Below the pieces are notes generated by a model. It did no database searches. It was not told the origin of the DNA and saw only the letters and a list, made by a program, of their open reading frames with translations. Positions 12,176 through 25,762 of a DNA stretch of 64,000 nt are shown here, one piece after another (the first letter of the stretch is position 1; every line of letters begins with the position of its first letter). Made by a program: the position numbers and the translations under genes. This stretch comes from Hirudinaria manillensis (Eukaryota; Annelida; Clitellata; Hirudinida; Hirudinidae): assembly GCA_034509925.1 (NCBI GenBank), contig CM067531.1, positions 284,001-348,000 of the forward strand, read 5' to 3'.

Positions 12176-14288
12176 ATGGGATCCTCTTTCGTACTTGTAG
12201 GAATTTTATGGATGTTCACAGCAGACATTTACGCAAGTCTAGTGGCTTCAGCTCAAGATTTGAGTCAATTTACGAAATTATGCTTCGACAAAGATAACAT
12301 TTGTTATTTCTATTCGAACAATACGGTTGTTTTTTCGAGTTTGGACAAACTTCAATTGCAATGTCCTGAAGAATCGTGGCTGATCACCGTTTTCAATAAA
12401 ACCATACAAGGCCATTTAAAAACAATTATTTCGAAATTGAAAACCAACAATCAATATGCAAAGATCGTTGTATCTTTGAAGGAGGTCGATAAACACCTCT
12501 TCTGGATTTTAAGCAATGAATCGAGTTAGAATCAAAATTAATTCATGTTTCAAATGAACGGCATTAGTTTTAATTACATTATAATACCAGTTACGACATA
12601 ATAAAAAAATTATTTCTTGTTCATTTTGAAGAGGTTCAGATAACCTATGACAACTGGAGCATTGGCGAAATGGCTGCAGACGAGTGCACTTTTGTATCGG
12701 AAGAACATGCAAATAGGTGGCAAACAGGTCCATGCAGTGGATTGACGAGAGTCGTCTGCATGTCCAGTGCGCCAAATAGAGTTTATTTATGCATTACATA
12801 ACTTTAATTTAATTCTGCAAAGTTCAAATATAGCATGTTTACGTTCAGAATCGCTTATATTTTTCTAATCCCCCCGCTTCAATACCATCAGAAGAAACAT
12901 TAAAATCATTTAAAACATTATTTTTAAATCCGTAATTTTGATCAGGGTTGTGCCGTTGGACCTGGGAAAAGGTGGAAGGCCAAGAGCTGAACTTCGAGAG
13001 AGGAACCAGGATCACTACGATCACGAACCTCAAAGACTGCAAAACATACTGCGAACTGGAAAAATCCTGCATCGGCGTTTACATTTCCTACTGGAACCAC
13101 TGCTGGATTTTCCAGAAGGTGGTTGGACACACTGGTGGAGAGAATCAAGTGCTTTACCTTAAATCGCAGAAGAGCATTTGTAGTTCAACTCATGGATCAT
13201 CGTCAGGTGATTGTTTTCGAAGTGAAAGTTCGGTGAAAGTATGCGTGAAAAAGTTTTAAGAAAGAAATTGTAAAATGATTTTTAAAATTATTTCAGATTT
13301 AATTTCATAAATCGATTTAAAAATGTGTTAAATTCCTTGTTTTTTTGCTTGAAGATTGATTTGTCATTAAGTTAAACAGACCAACAGTCATTTTAAAATA
13401 CGGTTTAGTATTGCTATTACGCTAACGATTTCATATTGATAATTAGTGAGTTTAAATAAATAAATATTTATTTAAAATATTAAACAAATATTTATTTTAT
13501 ATATTTATTAGAAATATTTATTTTATATATTTATTAAAAATATTTATTTTATATATTTATTAAAAATATTTATTTTATATATTTATTAAAAATATTTATT
13601 TTAAATATTTGTTTTAAATTGTCCATTGCAATGTCAACTGATAGCAATCTGCCAATACGCCCCATAATGTTGATGTTGTTGTGATCTCAGATCGTTACTT
13701 GTGGCGTGGTGGTGAAGTTCAAAGAAAGGAACAAAAATTTAAACGACAATCGGAAGAAGCAGGTGGTTGGGAAAAGGAACCAGATCCGGAAGCAGAAGAA
13801 AAATCGAGTTTTTATTTTATTTATTTTCAAATATTTTGATTTTAAAATTTTAAATTTTTGTTTAATCGCATTTAAATGTAAATAATTAAATTTTCAGAAA
13901 ATATCTTATTTAACAAGGGTTTTGATATTAATTCATTAATTATTATAATTTATGTTAATGAATTTAAATCAGTATTGGAACCTCTTCACACGTTGATGAA
14001 GTTACTCACATTTGGAGCCATGTTTGCCATTCTTTTGGTCAGAATTGCAACCTGGATATTTTCAAAGTACTCGAAATTAATGATAACATTTAATTAATAA
14101 TAATTTTATTTCAATAAATTAATAATAATAATAATAATAATAATTAGTTACACCGTAGCGAATTAATCACAATATTTAATTATATTGCATCAATTTACGG
14201 AAATGGAAGTGTTAAAAATTTATTAATGTTTGTTTATTTTAGGATGGGCAAGAAGAAGGAGAAAATAGTTGACGAACCTGCGAATTAA
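12176..14288 (+). CDS. G4: CTLD-PAN membrane receptor with short basic tail and charged TM
   Basis: Six exons: 12176-12524, 12632-12766, 12946-13206, 13691-13807, 13973-14066, 14243-14288; 1002 nt, 333 aa. Signal peptide from ATG 12176 (SSFVLVGILWMFTADIYA). A divergent CTLD covers about residues 25-161 (ICYFYSN, ending RVVCMS). A PAN/apple-like domain follows at about 165-240, with paired cysteines in DCKTYCELEKSC and CIGVYISYWNHCWIF. A Lys/Glu-rich linker precedes the TM at about 294-316. That helix carries an Arg (AILLVRIATWIF) and a Lys at its start. The tail is about 14 residues (KKKEKIVDEPAN) with no tyrosine. A basic residue in the helix with no signalling motif is how activating receptors that pair with ITAM adaptors are built; this role is inference. 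The exon 2 donor (A|GTGCGC) is chosen by frame; an AATAAA-like signal follows the stop. Confidence 0.8.
13466..13610. repeat. AT-rich ~26-bp tandem repeat in G4 intron 3
   Basis: Four to five copies of a unit resembling AAATATTTATTTTATATATT plus ATTA, within the 13207-13690 intron of G4. Confidence 0.85.
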
Positions 14289-15007
14289 ATGACGATTATT
14301 TGTGGAAATAAAATGTTTTTATTTAAAAAAAAAAGGATTTTTTAAATTCCGTTTTAAGATTTGAAATTAATTAAATAATTAGTGATATAAAAGTATAAAT
14401 AATTATAAATGATTATTGTGGTTAATTTTTATGAGGTTTAAAAGCAACTTTGTTACTAATTCTTAGAGTTTCTCAATTGCAAGTAATGAACAACACTGAA
14501 ATCATAAACTGATTTAAGCCCAATGCCATTGTTAATAATATGTCATTTATGTAGCGCCGCGCGCGTGAGCTTGGTTCACAAAGATAAGATTTCCTGAACG
14601 GAGTTAATTTATAAAACTTAAATAATTAAATATTAACCCAGTTATTGTAATTTAATAATTGTACTTGAAATAATTATTAAGATAAATATAGATTTAAAAG
14701 GCTGGCAATTGATATGAATAGAAGCTCAACTCACAGCAACAACAACGTGAACAGGTTCAACAATGGAATTAAAAATATCCCCCTAATACCCCCCTTAAAG
14801 TTATTTATTTCTGACTTCCTTGATCAATATTTGATCAATTCCGAATCAAAGCTCTTAAAAACAAAAATATTCAGTAATCGATGTGATAGCGTTTAAGGCA
14901 TACAATTTATTCGTCTTGGTAAATAAGTTTTAATTTTAAATTGAAAATTTTGTTGAGCATCAAACTCATTCTGTTTATAAAAATTAATTGTTGAAATAAA
15001 AACTCTG
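14289..15007. other. Intergenic G4-G5
   Basis: No exon recognised. Presumed G5 promoter at its right end. Confidence 0.5.
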
Positions 15008-17304
15008 ATGCTGCAATCATTGTTTATAATTTGTGCTTGTGTTTTTGGAGTCAAAACAAATGAAGTTTCTGATGGAAAATACGTTTTAACGAGCAGTGGA
15101 TCAGCAGAATTTGTTTCCAATTTTGAAGATTTAAAAACAAAATGCAAAAATTCATGGCCTCTTGAAATTTACGATGAAAATGTCGTCACACTTTTAAAGC
15201 AATTGAATGTGGACACTCAACAACATGGAATTTTACTTGGAATGGAAAGAGTAACAAATTCGTGGAGGTGGTCTGATGGAAATGAATATTCAGTACAATG
15301 TAAGGATTATGTTATGCATAACAAAATATAAATGATTTTAATACTCAAATAATTAAATGTAATTTAAATGTAAGTATTTTAATTTTAATAATTTATATTT
15401 ATATGTTAAATTTTAGATTTGACGTTTTATAATAAAATGATTGAATGTTTGCAGTTTTCTCCAATTACTAATTAATAATTTAAAAAAATTACATATTAAT
15501 TTATGTAATTAATATAATAAATGATTTACTGCAACTGAGATTAATAAAAGTTTTAACATTTTATTATTTAGTTTCAGGAGATATTATGGAACAACAGGGT
15601 GGTGATACACGTTCAGTGGCATGCATTGCACTTGATAACAATCTCAAAGCAACTTATTTTGCGAGGGCATTATTTGATTCTGCTGCAGTCCTTTGTAATA
15701 ATGGCAAGAATAATTTTACTTTTTATATGATATTATTTAACGCTGATTTAACGTATATTTAATTTATTAATTTCAGTTACAAATGTTGATAAATGTTCAG
15801 GATGGTTTAACAACGGATTGTGTTACTTCAAACCAAGTTCAACAAATTTCAGATGGTTTGAAGCACACAATGAATGCATTAAAAACCAAGCTTCGATGCC
15901 AATGTTTGCAAATTCAGAACCAAATTTCAACTCATCCTTCTTTGATAACAAATATTATTGGGTTTCACTCAGTAGGATCACCTGGATTTGGACACATACA
16001 GGTGAATTTAGGAAATATATTTTTAAATAATTAAATTTTAAATAAATAAAACTTCAAAAATTAATGGTAAAAAATTTAGTTTTATTATCTACAAAATCGT
16101 TTTAAGTTTTCAAATTTCTCAAAAGGTATGGCTGTGACCTTCAACAAGTGGCCATCCTATCAACCAGATGTTGGTGGAACATTAAATTGTGTTACAACAA
16201 ACTCCGATGGAAGTGATTGGAAATCAGTTGATTGCAGTGGAACATACCATGTTGTTTGCATGAGGGGTGATTTATATTAATGGAATTATATTATTCCATA
16301 TAATATTCCATAATATTATTAATATTAATTTAATTAAATTCTAAACATTTATTTGTATAAAAATTAATTGCATATTAATACTTTGTAATATGATGATATT
16401 TAAAACCTCTGTTTATGACCGCATATTTCAGGAGTTGTTCAATCAGGACAAACAATCACTTCAACTTCAACAAAGCCTTCAATTTACAATCCGAATGATT
16501 GTTAGCCACTACTTTGGCTCAATAAATAATAATATTTAAAACCTCTAATTATACCTCTAACCTAAAAAGTTAATTAATTTAATTAAATCTACATTTTTAT
16601 CTCAAAAAGACCACGAAACAACTTTTCACCCGTTGCTTCCTCCACCTGTAAACAGAAGTAATACTTCAACAAATGACAATTCTTGTTGGTATTTTGCCTT
16701 CAAATAATGTTAAATATTAATTTAAAAATCAAATAAATAACATGAAATTACGTAATAATTCTATAATTTTAATTGCCTAACAATTACATTGCTATTAGTG
16801 AAAATGATTTTCACTCCCAAATACTAAGTTGGGGTATTACTTAAAATTAACGTTATTAATTCATCATATTTGTAATAAAATAACATTTTTATTAGTTTGA
16901 AATCAATAACTTGAAATCATCATTATCATCATCATCGTCATTGTCATCATCATCAGTATCAGAAGGTGCAAAGGCAGGAATAGGGATTGGTGTTTGTTTG
17001 TTGTTGATTATCATCATCATCATCGCAGCAATTCTCATCATCAAGTACTTTCGACAGATTAAGTGGGTTGATGTCAAATAATGTTTAGCAGAACGTAAAA
17101 TAAGTTTTAAAAATTTAAAAATTGTTTAAATTTTTATTGTTCAATAAATTTAATAATTAATTTAATAACTTTTAAAAAAGAATTAATTTTTATTTAAGGT
17201 CGAAACAACAAAAACCAGAAGTTGAACCTCAAAATGTCTACGAAAAATCTGTTGTTGAAAACGAAACTGATAACAGGATTTATCAGGGACTTGTAATTAA
17301 ATAA
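15008..17304 (+). CDS. G5 (type A): two-CTLD receptor, TM, short ITIM-like tail
   Basis: Eight exons: 15008-15299, 15572-15703, 15777-16001, 16126-16266, 16432-16500, 16610-16684, 16957-17062, 17199-17304; 1146 nt, 381 aa. Signal peptide MLQSLFIICACVFG. Divergent CTLD1 (residues about 18-141) has CKNSWPLEIYDENV and SWRWSDGN. CTLD2 (about 142-263) has LCYFKPSSTNFRWFEAHNEC, YYWVSLSRITWIW and closing YHVVCMR. Ser/Thr/Pro stem, then TM AGIGIGVCLLLIIIIIIAA. The tail has NVYEKSV and RIYQGLVI. The intron after exon 2 appears to start with GC (15704-15705); a GT nine bases upstream would also keep frame but removes the cysteine that the type B genes have there. Ectodomain matches G8, but the tail matches G6. 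Confidence 0.88.
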
Positions 17305-18219
17305 TTATTATTATTTTGTAATTAATTTTTGTAATTGTTATTAACTTCAAATAATAGATGCTTTACTTGCATTATGAGCATTTTACTTTTAATAAATTTT
17401 GTTTCTGTTTCACTCTATTTTCTAATGACAACGCTATTACGAAATTGTGTAAGAGATCATCTGGTATCCCTTCATTGTGTTTAGAAAAAAAAATTATATT
17501 GGATTTGGTGGTGGCTGGATTATATTTAAATTATCATCTGTACATGCAAAAGATTTTATCATTTCGAAAGATTTTATGCCATCCTTTGTAGGTAACAGTC
17601 CATTAATAGTTTTGTGAAACGTTATTAAGGGATCTAATGTTCCAACATCCATCAAGAATATGCAAACGAATCTTGATTAACGCGTCTCTGACAAGCAACA
17701 CTTGTCAAGCCTAATCGTGAACATGGTGAAAACATTGGTGAATTACTGATTAGAAACAGTTATATTGAAGTTATTTTAGATGTTACATTTTGAAATATTA
17801 CAAAAATTAAATCCAATAAATTTTGTAATCATATTGCATAAAATAAATGTTAAATACAATTTAGATTTTGAAGCCAAGTTACTTGAATGGAAGCCAAATT
17901 CACAGCAGGACAATAATAGTAACACGATTGGTTGAGGTTCAACAATGAAATTAACAGTATTCTTCACGATAAAATAATAATAGTAATAATATTATTAATA
18001 ATAATAATAATAACTTAACTTCCTTGTTGATGGACTCAAATTTTAATTTACCGTTTCAAGACGTTTCAAGTAAATGTTCAATTATAGAAACGAAATGTAG
18101 ATCGGTTAAAAAGGCAAATTTTATTATTTACTTCATAAAAACTATCCGAAAAGCATTTGTCTTTCATGACTCAATTCCTGAAAACGTCTCTAAATCAAGT
18201 GATCTGATTTGAAAATAAT
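17305..18219. other. Intergenic G5-G6
   Basis: No gene supported. Contains a short (AAT)n run at about 17975-18014 and the presumed G6 promoter. Confidence 0.5.
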
Positions 18220-20893
18220 ATGTTCAGAATGATAACTGTCATATTTGTTTGTCTTTTGAAAGTTATCACTTCTGAGGTTTGTGACGACAATTACTGCTTA
18301 TCAACCAATCAATCACCTGTGAATAATCAAAGTTTTGAGGAAGCAGAAAGAAAATGTCAAAATTCATGGCTCCTGGAAATTTACGATGAAAGTGTCATTA
18401 AACTTTTAAATCAACTGAATATCAACACCCAACAAAATTTTATTTTACTTGGAATGAAGAGGGGTTGGAATGATTGGATGTGGTCTGATGGAACTCCATG
18501 TGAGGATTATTGTAGTATTTTAAGAATTTATATGAACTACTTGTATAAAACTCTCAGGTTATTATAATCAGAAAATTAAGAAATATATTCTAGTTCAAGA
18601 ATTTTATAAATTATTTCTGAAACTCGCAAATTGTTTTTATTCATATCGAGGTACCTTAATCAGATGATCAAGGAATATTATGAATAATTATGAATATCAT
18701 TTATGACTTAGTAGTTAAAGTAAATTAATTTTTATTTAAAAATGTTTTTACATACATCATAAGTTTATCAACCATTTTTATCTTCCTTCTCAGTTTAAAT
18801 ATTTTAAATAAAAATCAAATTAAACATGGAAAAGTAGCAATAAAATATAAAATAAAGTAGGCCTGAAACTAATGCATGAATTTACGGCTAAATGCTCATT
18901 AGAGTAGAAGCTGAGAATAATCGTTGATCAATTAACTTAAAGCATTTACTGAGACGATTAAATAATTTGGATTTGTCTTCGAAATAAAATTTAATAAACG
19001 CAAATAATTTTTAATATTAATATTTAGATTTATTACAAGGACAAGGTATTCTTGAGCAATATACTATATCATGTGAAGTAGCCTGTATTAGAAAAGTTAA
19101 CAATCAAATAACATTTGTTGCACGAACTATGAAAGACACCACTTATGCCGTATGCAGCAAAGGTAAAATTGGTTTAATATCATTTATTTAAAATATTCCG
19201 TTAATAATATTAGTGAATCTCCAAACATTATCAAACATTTCAGTTGCAGATGAAAGTAATTGTGAAGGAGTGATGTCCGATGGAACATGTTACTTCAAAG
19301 TTAATCAAAATGCTTATACCTGGTTCCAAGCACACAACGAATGTATTAATAAATTTGCTACTTTGGCAATATTTAAGAATTTACCAACAAATGTTAGCAA
19401 ATTGTTTAATGAAAATGATTTGTACTGGGTATCACTCAGTAGATATTCTTGGGAATGGGAAAGACCAGGTATGGTTTCTGATAAGAATTCGGATTTTGAC
19501 TTTCGTTTTCAATTATTTTTTCGATGTTTATTTAATTTATTTACAAATTTATTATTATTTATTGAGGAATCCAATTATTATCCTAAATGGATATTTAAAC
19601 GCATGTAATAATGGCATGTATTATGCTAAAAATGTTTATCACATTGGAGAATTGAAATAAATAATTGAAATATTTTAAAATATATTTTTCAAGATGCAAC
19701 GAAAGTTGTGACTTTCAACAAATGGTCAACTGGCCACCCATACACAAATTTAAATATTAACAACCCAAGTTGTGCCACAACAAACTCCGATGGAAGTGAA
19801 TGGAAAGTAACTGATTGCAGTGGAACATACCATGTTGTTTGCATGAGGGGTGATTAATATTAATGGAATTATAAATTAAACATTTTTTATAAAAATACAT
19901 TGATATTTAAATTTCGTAATTATTTCTATGTATGACAGGAATTGATCCATCAGGTCAATCAATCATTTCAACTTCAACCACTTCAATCTCACCATCTGGT
20001 ATTTAGTTGGTTACTGATTTTATGCCACGATTTTCTAAAGTATCACAATAATAGTATTGCCTATAATATATTATTTAAACAATAAACATAAGTTTGTTTT
20101 ATTTCAATTATTCCAATGTATTTGTTTGTATAAATTGTATAAGTACTATTAAATTAAATATAATTAGGATATAAATAATTTTAATATTTTAATTGTCCTT
20201 TTATCCAAACCACCGCGAAATGACCAGTCCTTCATTGCTTAATCCCCCTGCCACCCGAAGTAATAATTCATCAAATGAGGAGAATTCATGTTAGTATTTT
20301 ACACTCAAATAATGTTAAATATTAATTTAAAAATCAAATAATTAATATTAAATTGAGTAATAATTTATAATTTTAATTACTTGGAGTTTAAAATTTTCTT
20401 GTATTACTAAGAAATAATTAGTGAACAATTTGTGATTTTAATATTCAATATTAAGCTGGGATATTACTTAGAATTATGAATTCAATGAATTTGTAATAAA
20501 TTAACATCTTTATTATTTGAAATCAATAAATCGTAATAATAATCATCAGTATCAGAAGGTGCAAAGGCAGGCATAGGGATTGGTGTTTGTTTGTTGTTGA
20601 TCATCATCATCATCGCAGCAATTCTTATCATCAAGTACTTTCATCAAATTAAGTGAGTTGATGTCAAATAATGTTCAACAGAACATAAAAAAAGTTTTAA
20701 AATTTAAACAATTTTTAAAGTTTTATTGCTCAATAAATTTAATAATTAATTTAATAATTTTTAAAAAATAAATAATTTTTATTTAAGGTCGAAACAGCAA
20801 AAACCAGAAGTTGAACCTCAAAATGTCTACGAACAATCTGTTGTTGAAAACAAAACTGATAACAGGATTTATGAGGGACTTGTAATTAAATAA
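18220..20893 (+). CDS. G6 (type B): two-CTLD receptor with ITIM-like tail; one stem exon has lost its acceptor
   Basis: Exons: 18220-18499, 19028-19162, 19244-19468, 19694-19849, 19939-19998, 20550-20652, 20788-20893; 1065 nt, 354 aa. Signal peptide MFRMITVIFVCLLKVITS. CTLD1 has CQNSWLLEIYDESV and WMWSDGTP. CTLD2 has TCYFKVNQNAYTWFQAHNEC, LYWVSLSRYSWEW and YHVVCMR. TM AGIGIGVCLLLIIIIIAA; the tail, almost identical to G5, has RIYEGLVI. The counterpart of stem exon 6 of G5/G7 is visible at about 20210-20289, but its AG acceptor is gone, so I leave it out. Its neighbours are phase 1, so skipping keeps frame. The upstream half is a close duplicate of G7. Confidence 0.87.
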
Positions 20894-20996
20894 TTATTAT
20901 TATTATTTTGTAATTAAATAATTATTATTATTTTGTAATTAAATAATTATTACTATTTTGTAATTAAATAATTATTATTATTTTGTAGTTAACTTG
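20884..20996. repeat. AT-rich tandem repeat at G6 3' end
   Basis: Four to five copies of about 24-27 bp (AATTAAATAATTATTATTAT plus TTTGT) starting at the G6 stop codon, so the stop lies inside the first unit. Confidence 0.8.
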
Positions 20997-21924
20997 TAGT
21001 TAAATAGTTGTTATTAACTTCAAGTTACAAGTTCTAAAATAATTAGAAACTTATTTTTTAATAAAAATTGTGTTTAAGTATTTGCTGAATTCCTTAAATT
21101 TTATGCAAACCTGAGGTAAGTGATGGTTGAGTGGTTTATTCAATGAAGTTTCTTCGTAGCTTTGAGAAATATTCTAAAGTAATGTCCACGTGGTTAGGTA
21201 CTTAAACACGCAGAACAGGTTTGAATGTCTAATCAACATCTAACAAGCAGCTCGGAAATCATTTAACAGGTTTTGAACAAATAAAGATATTAAATAATAA
21301 AATATCAATAAATAAATTGTTTAATTTGGACATAGCTATTTATATGCCAATGTATGTCAGTCCACTGCAGCCTATTTATAATATTTCTTTAACAAGTTTA
21401 ATAATTAATGACGTTTCACGACTGAAACACTGAATAGAAACAGCTCTTGTGAAATTATTTTCTTGGTTTCAATAAAATTTATTCCTTCAATATAAACTTT
21501 AAAATATTAAAATTATTTAAAATCAATAATTGTTTATTAATAATCTCCATACGTTAAACTAAATATAGATTTTGTAGGCTGATTGCTTGTATCGAAGCAT
21601 AACTCATGGCAGAACAAAACGTGACTGTCTGAAGTTAAACAATGAAATTAAAAATATCCTCCAAAATAAGAAACCTACCTTTCTTGCTGGTGGTTCTAAA
21701 AGTAATGTTGCTGTTTCAAGCTGTTTAAAGTAAATATTTAGTAATAGAAGCAATTATTTATTATTTGAAGTTAAATCGGTTTTTAGAAAATCGTCTGTTA
21801 AATCTTATGCGAGTATTTCCTTCATCAGAATAATATTATAAACCTACCTCGTAGATAAATCTTCAAATATGAAATCTTCAAAACAATTGTTTCGCACAAA
21901 AGTGATCTGATTCGCGGGAAGAAT
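20894..21924. other. Intergenic G6-G7
   Basis: No gene supported. Begins with a tandem AT-rich repeat (20884-20996). The segment before G7 (about 21580-21920) loosely resembles the segment before G6. Confidence 0.5.
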
Positions 21925-24900
21925 ATGTTCAGACTGCTAAGCATAATTTCTGTTTGTCTTTCGAAAGTCATCACTTCTGAGGTTTGTGACGAAAAATACT
22001 GCTTATCAACCAATCAATCACCTGTGAATATCCAAAGTTTTGAGGATGCAGAAAGAAAATGTCAAAATTCATGGCTCCTTGAAATTTACGATGAAAGTGT
22101 CATTAAACTTTTAAATCAACTGAATATCAACACCCAACAAAATGCTATTTTACTTGGAATGAAGAGGGATTGGAATGATTGGATGTGGTCTGATGGAACT
22201 CCATGTGAGGATTATTGTAGTATTTTAAGATTTTATATGAACTACTTATAATAAGCTCTCAGATTATTATAATCAGAAAGTTACGAAATATATTCTAGTT
22301 CAAGAATTTTATAAATTATTTCTGAAACTCACAAATTGTTTTTATCCATATCGAGATGCCGGAATATTATGAATTATTATGAATATCATTTATGACTTAT
22401 TAATTAAAGTAAATTAATTTTTATTTAAAAATGTTTTTACATACATCACAAAGTTTATCAACCGTTTTTATCTTCCTTCTCAGTTTAAATATTTTAATTA
22501 AAAAATCAAATTAAACATTGAAAAGTAGCAATAAAATATAAATAAAGTAGTCCTGAAAGTAATGAGTGAATGTATGGCTAAATGATCATTAAAGAATAAT
22601 CTGAGAATAATAGTTGATCAATTAATTTAAAGCATTTAATTAGACTATTAAATAATTTGGATTTGTCTTCGAAATAAAATTTAATAAACGCAAATAATTT
22701 TTAATATTAATATTTAGATTCATTACAAGGACAAGGTATTCTTGGGCAACATACTATATCAGATGAAGTAGCATGTATTAGAAAGGTTAACAATCAAATA
22801 ACATTTGTTGCACGGACTATGAAAGACACCACTTATGCCGTATGCAGCAAAGGTAAAAATGGTTTAATATAATTTATTTGAACTATTCCATTAATAATAT
22901 TAGTGAATCACGAAACATCATCAAACATTTCAGTGGCAGATCAAAGTAATTGTGAAGGAGTGATGTCCGATGGAACATGTTACTTCAAAGTTAATCAAAA
23001 TGTTTTCACCTGGTTCCAAGCACACAACGAATGTATTAATAAACTTGCTACTTTGGCAATATTTAACAATTTACCAACAAATGTTAACAAATTGTTTAAT
23101 GAAAATGATTTGTACTGGGTATCACTCAGCAGATATTCTTGGAGATGGGAAAGACCAGGTATGGTTTTTGATAAGAATTCAGATTTTGTCTTTAGTTTTC
23201 AATTATTTTTTTAATGTTTATTTAATTCATTTACAAATTTATTATTATTTATTGAGGAATCCAATTATTATCCTAAATGGATATTTAAACGCATGTAATA
23301 ATGGCATGTATTATGCTAGAAATGTTCATCACATTGGAGAATTGAAATAAATAGTTTAAATATTTTAAAAAATATTTTTCAAGGTCCTACGAAGGTTGTG
23401 ACTTTCAACAAATGGTCAACTGGCCACCCATACACAAATTCAAATAGTAACAACCCAAGTTGTGCCACAACAAACTCCGATGGAAGTGAATGGAAAGTAA
23501 CTGATTGCAGTGGAACATACCATGTTGTTTGCATGAGGGGTGATTAATATTAATGGAATTATAAATTAAATTCTAAATTTATTAATTTTGCATAATAATT
23601 AATCTTAAAATACTTTAAGCCAAGTGATTTATTGATATTTAAAATTTGTAATTATTTCTGTGTATGGCAGGAATTGATCCATCAGGTCAATCAACTTCAA
23701 GTTCAACCACTTCAAGTTCAACCACTACAACTTCAACCACTTCAACCACTTCTCCAATGTCTTCCGCCACTAACAACCCAGCAGGTATTTAGTAAGTTAA
23801 TTATTTTATGCTACGAATAAATTATCGCAATTATTATATTGATTATTTAAAGTGATAATTTAAAAAATAAATAAACATTTATTTCAGTTACTTCAAGTTA
23901 TTATAATGAGTCTGTTAATATAAATTTTGTAAATATTATCAAATTAAGTAGAATTTATTTGTTATAGAATCATATATTATTAAACAAAATATAACGCACA
24001 AATAATTTAATCTTTCAATTGTCCTTTTACCCAACAGACCATGATATTATAACCAATCCTTCATTTCTTCCCGCACCTGCAAACAGAAGTTCAACAAATG
24101 AGGGGAATTTACGTAAGTAATTTGCCTTCAAATGATTTTAAATATTAATTTAAAAAATCAAATAAATAACATTGTTATTACAATTATTATTATTAATATT
24201 ATTATTACAATTATTATTACAATTATTATTAATAATATTATTATTACAATTATTAATAATTATTATTATTACAAAATAATTTTAATTTCTTAAAAGTTAC
24301 AATTTTATTTTTGAAAAGTTTTATTTGTGACTTAAATATTAAGTTGGAGTGCATTACTTGGAATTATCGTTATAAATAAATTCATTCAATTCTTTATTAA
24401 ATAATGTCTTTGTTAATTTGAAATCAATAACATGAAATCATCATCATCATCATCAGTATCAGAAGGTGCAAAGGCAGGAATAGGGGTTGGTGTTTGTTTG
24501 TTGTTCATCATCATCATCATCGCAGCAATTCTTATCATCAAGTACTTTCATCAATTGAGGTCAGTTACAATATTTGATTAAATATTAAATTAATCATTCA
24601 ATTTAACTCGTAAAGTACTTGAATTAATTTTTAATTCATTCATAAATGATACATTAATTTCTTTAGAATTTAGTCATAAAGTCAACAGTTTTATAAGCTC
24701 CAACTATGCATTTTTGTCGGTTTATTTCATAATGAATTGAAATTTTCAGAGATTTTAATTCACCCTGCTTGTTCATTTTTTTCAAATTTTATTTAATAAA
24801 TTTAATTCGTTTTTATTGAACATCAAAAAATATTTTTAGAGCATATTTTATGGGAAAGTTTGGAAGGAAAAGCAGTAGAAAGCCACTTGAATCTGAAAAC

Positions 24901-25014
24901 CACTACGCAGAAATTGTAACCAGAAACAACGACAACACATCAGTTAATGATGTTCCAACTTCAATTCATTATGCAGAACTGCAGCTCAAGAACACCTCCG
25001 ACGATGATAACTGA
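21925..25014 (+). CDS. G7 (type B'): two-CTLD receptor with mucin-like stem and two YAEx ITIM motifs
   Basis: Eight exons: 21925-22204, 22718-22852, 22934-23158, 23384-23539, 23671-23784, 24038-24112, 24457-24559, 24840-25014; 1263 nt, 420 aa. Signal peptide MFRLLSIISVCLSKVITS. CTLD1 has CQNSWLLEIYDESV; CTLD2 has TCYFKVNQNVFTWFQAHNEC and YHVVCMR. Exon 5 is an expanded Ser/Thr tract (SSSTTSSSTTTTSTTSTT), likely O-glycosylated. TM AGIGVGVCLLFIIIIIAA. The tail has NHYAEIV and SIHYAELQL, the latter a textbook ITIM. Ectodomain is close to G6 but the tail is unrelated to the G5/G6 tail. AATAAA follows the stop at about 25026. Confidence 0.9.
24176..24275. repeat. (ATT)n/(AATT) microsatellite
   Basis: Imperfect ATT-rich run in the intron before the G7 TM exon. 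Confidence 0.75.
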
Positions 25015-25762
25015 ATGGGATTATAATAAATAAATGTTATTAATCTTTTTTAATGTAATTCTGATTTAATAAAGATTTTGGGATGTTACATCTTTATATT
25101 AATTCGTGAAAGATCAAAGTGGAGGTATATCCTTCTACTTTGTCTTCCGTTGGAATTTGGAAAATTAATTTTTTAAATTAAGTTAATTTCCTTAATTTTA
25201 ACCTCTGAATAATGAAAATCTAATCAAATAAGATACAGTGTAAAAATTAAAAGTTGTTTGATTCCACGAGTATTAGAATACACAAACCTATTAACATATT
25301 TCCTACATTATTTTTAATTTTAAAATTAATTAAGTTTCGTTTCCTGAGAAATAGTTGAGGTAAAGAGCTTTGGATGTCATACCAAGAACCAACAATAACG
25401 ACTCTCAGAAGCGGTTTTAAAAAGATTTTATTGTTCAGCTGTTAAGAACAACAGGCAACTTTATAGTCACCAGTCTTAATACTTCTGAATACTCGGCACC
25501 ACGTATTCAATGCTTGCAATAACTTCCTTGATTTTATAGAATTTATGCTTTTATCTGTTTGTTGCTTAAATTTGCATCCTTAAACTGAAAGTTTAATGTT
25601 TTTAAGATTGTAGTGCATTAAAGAATAATTAAGTGTAATTTATATAATTAAGTTGTGAAAATTATTTGGGATTTGAAAACAATTTTTAATTTTAAACTAT
25701 TTGTCAAACTTGAAAATATTTTGAGTTTTTAATGGATCTAAGAAGTTGAAACAAAAAGTCTG
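25015..25762. other. Intergenic G7-G8
   Basis: G7 3' flank and presumed G8 promoter. No exon or repeat array of note. Confidence 0.5.

Noticed and set aside
12845..13162. Minus- and plus-strand open frames overlapping the PAN exon of G4
   Set aside because: Shadows of the real G4 exon in other frames; the chosen frame alone keeps the cysteine pattern and the total phase.
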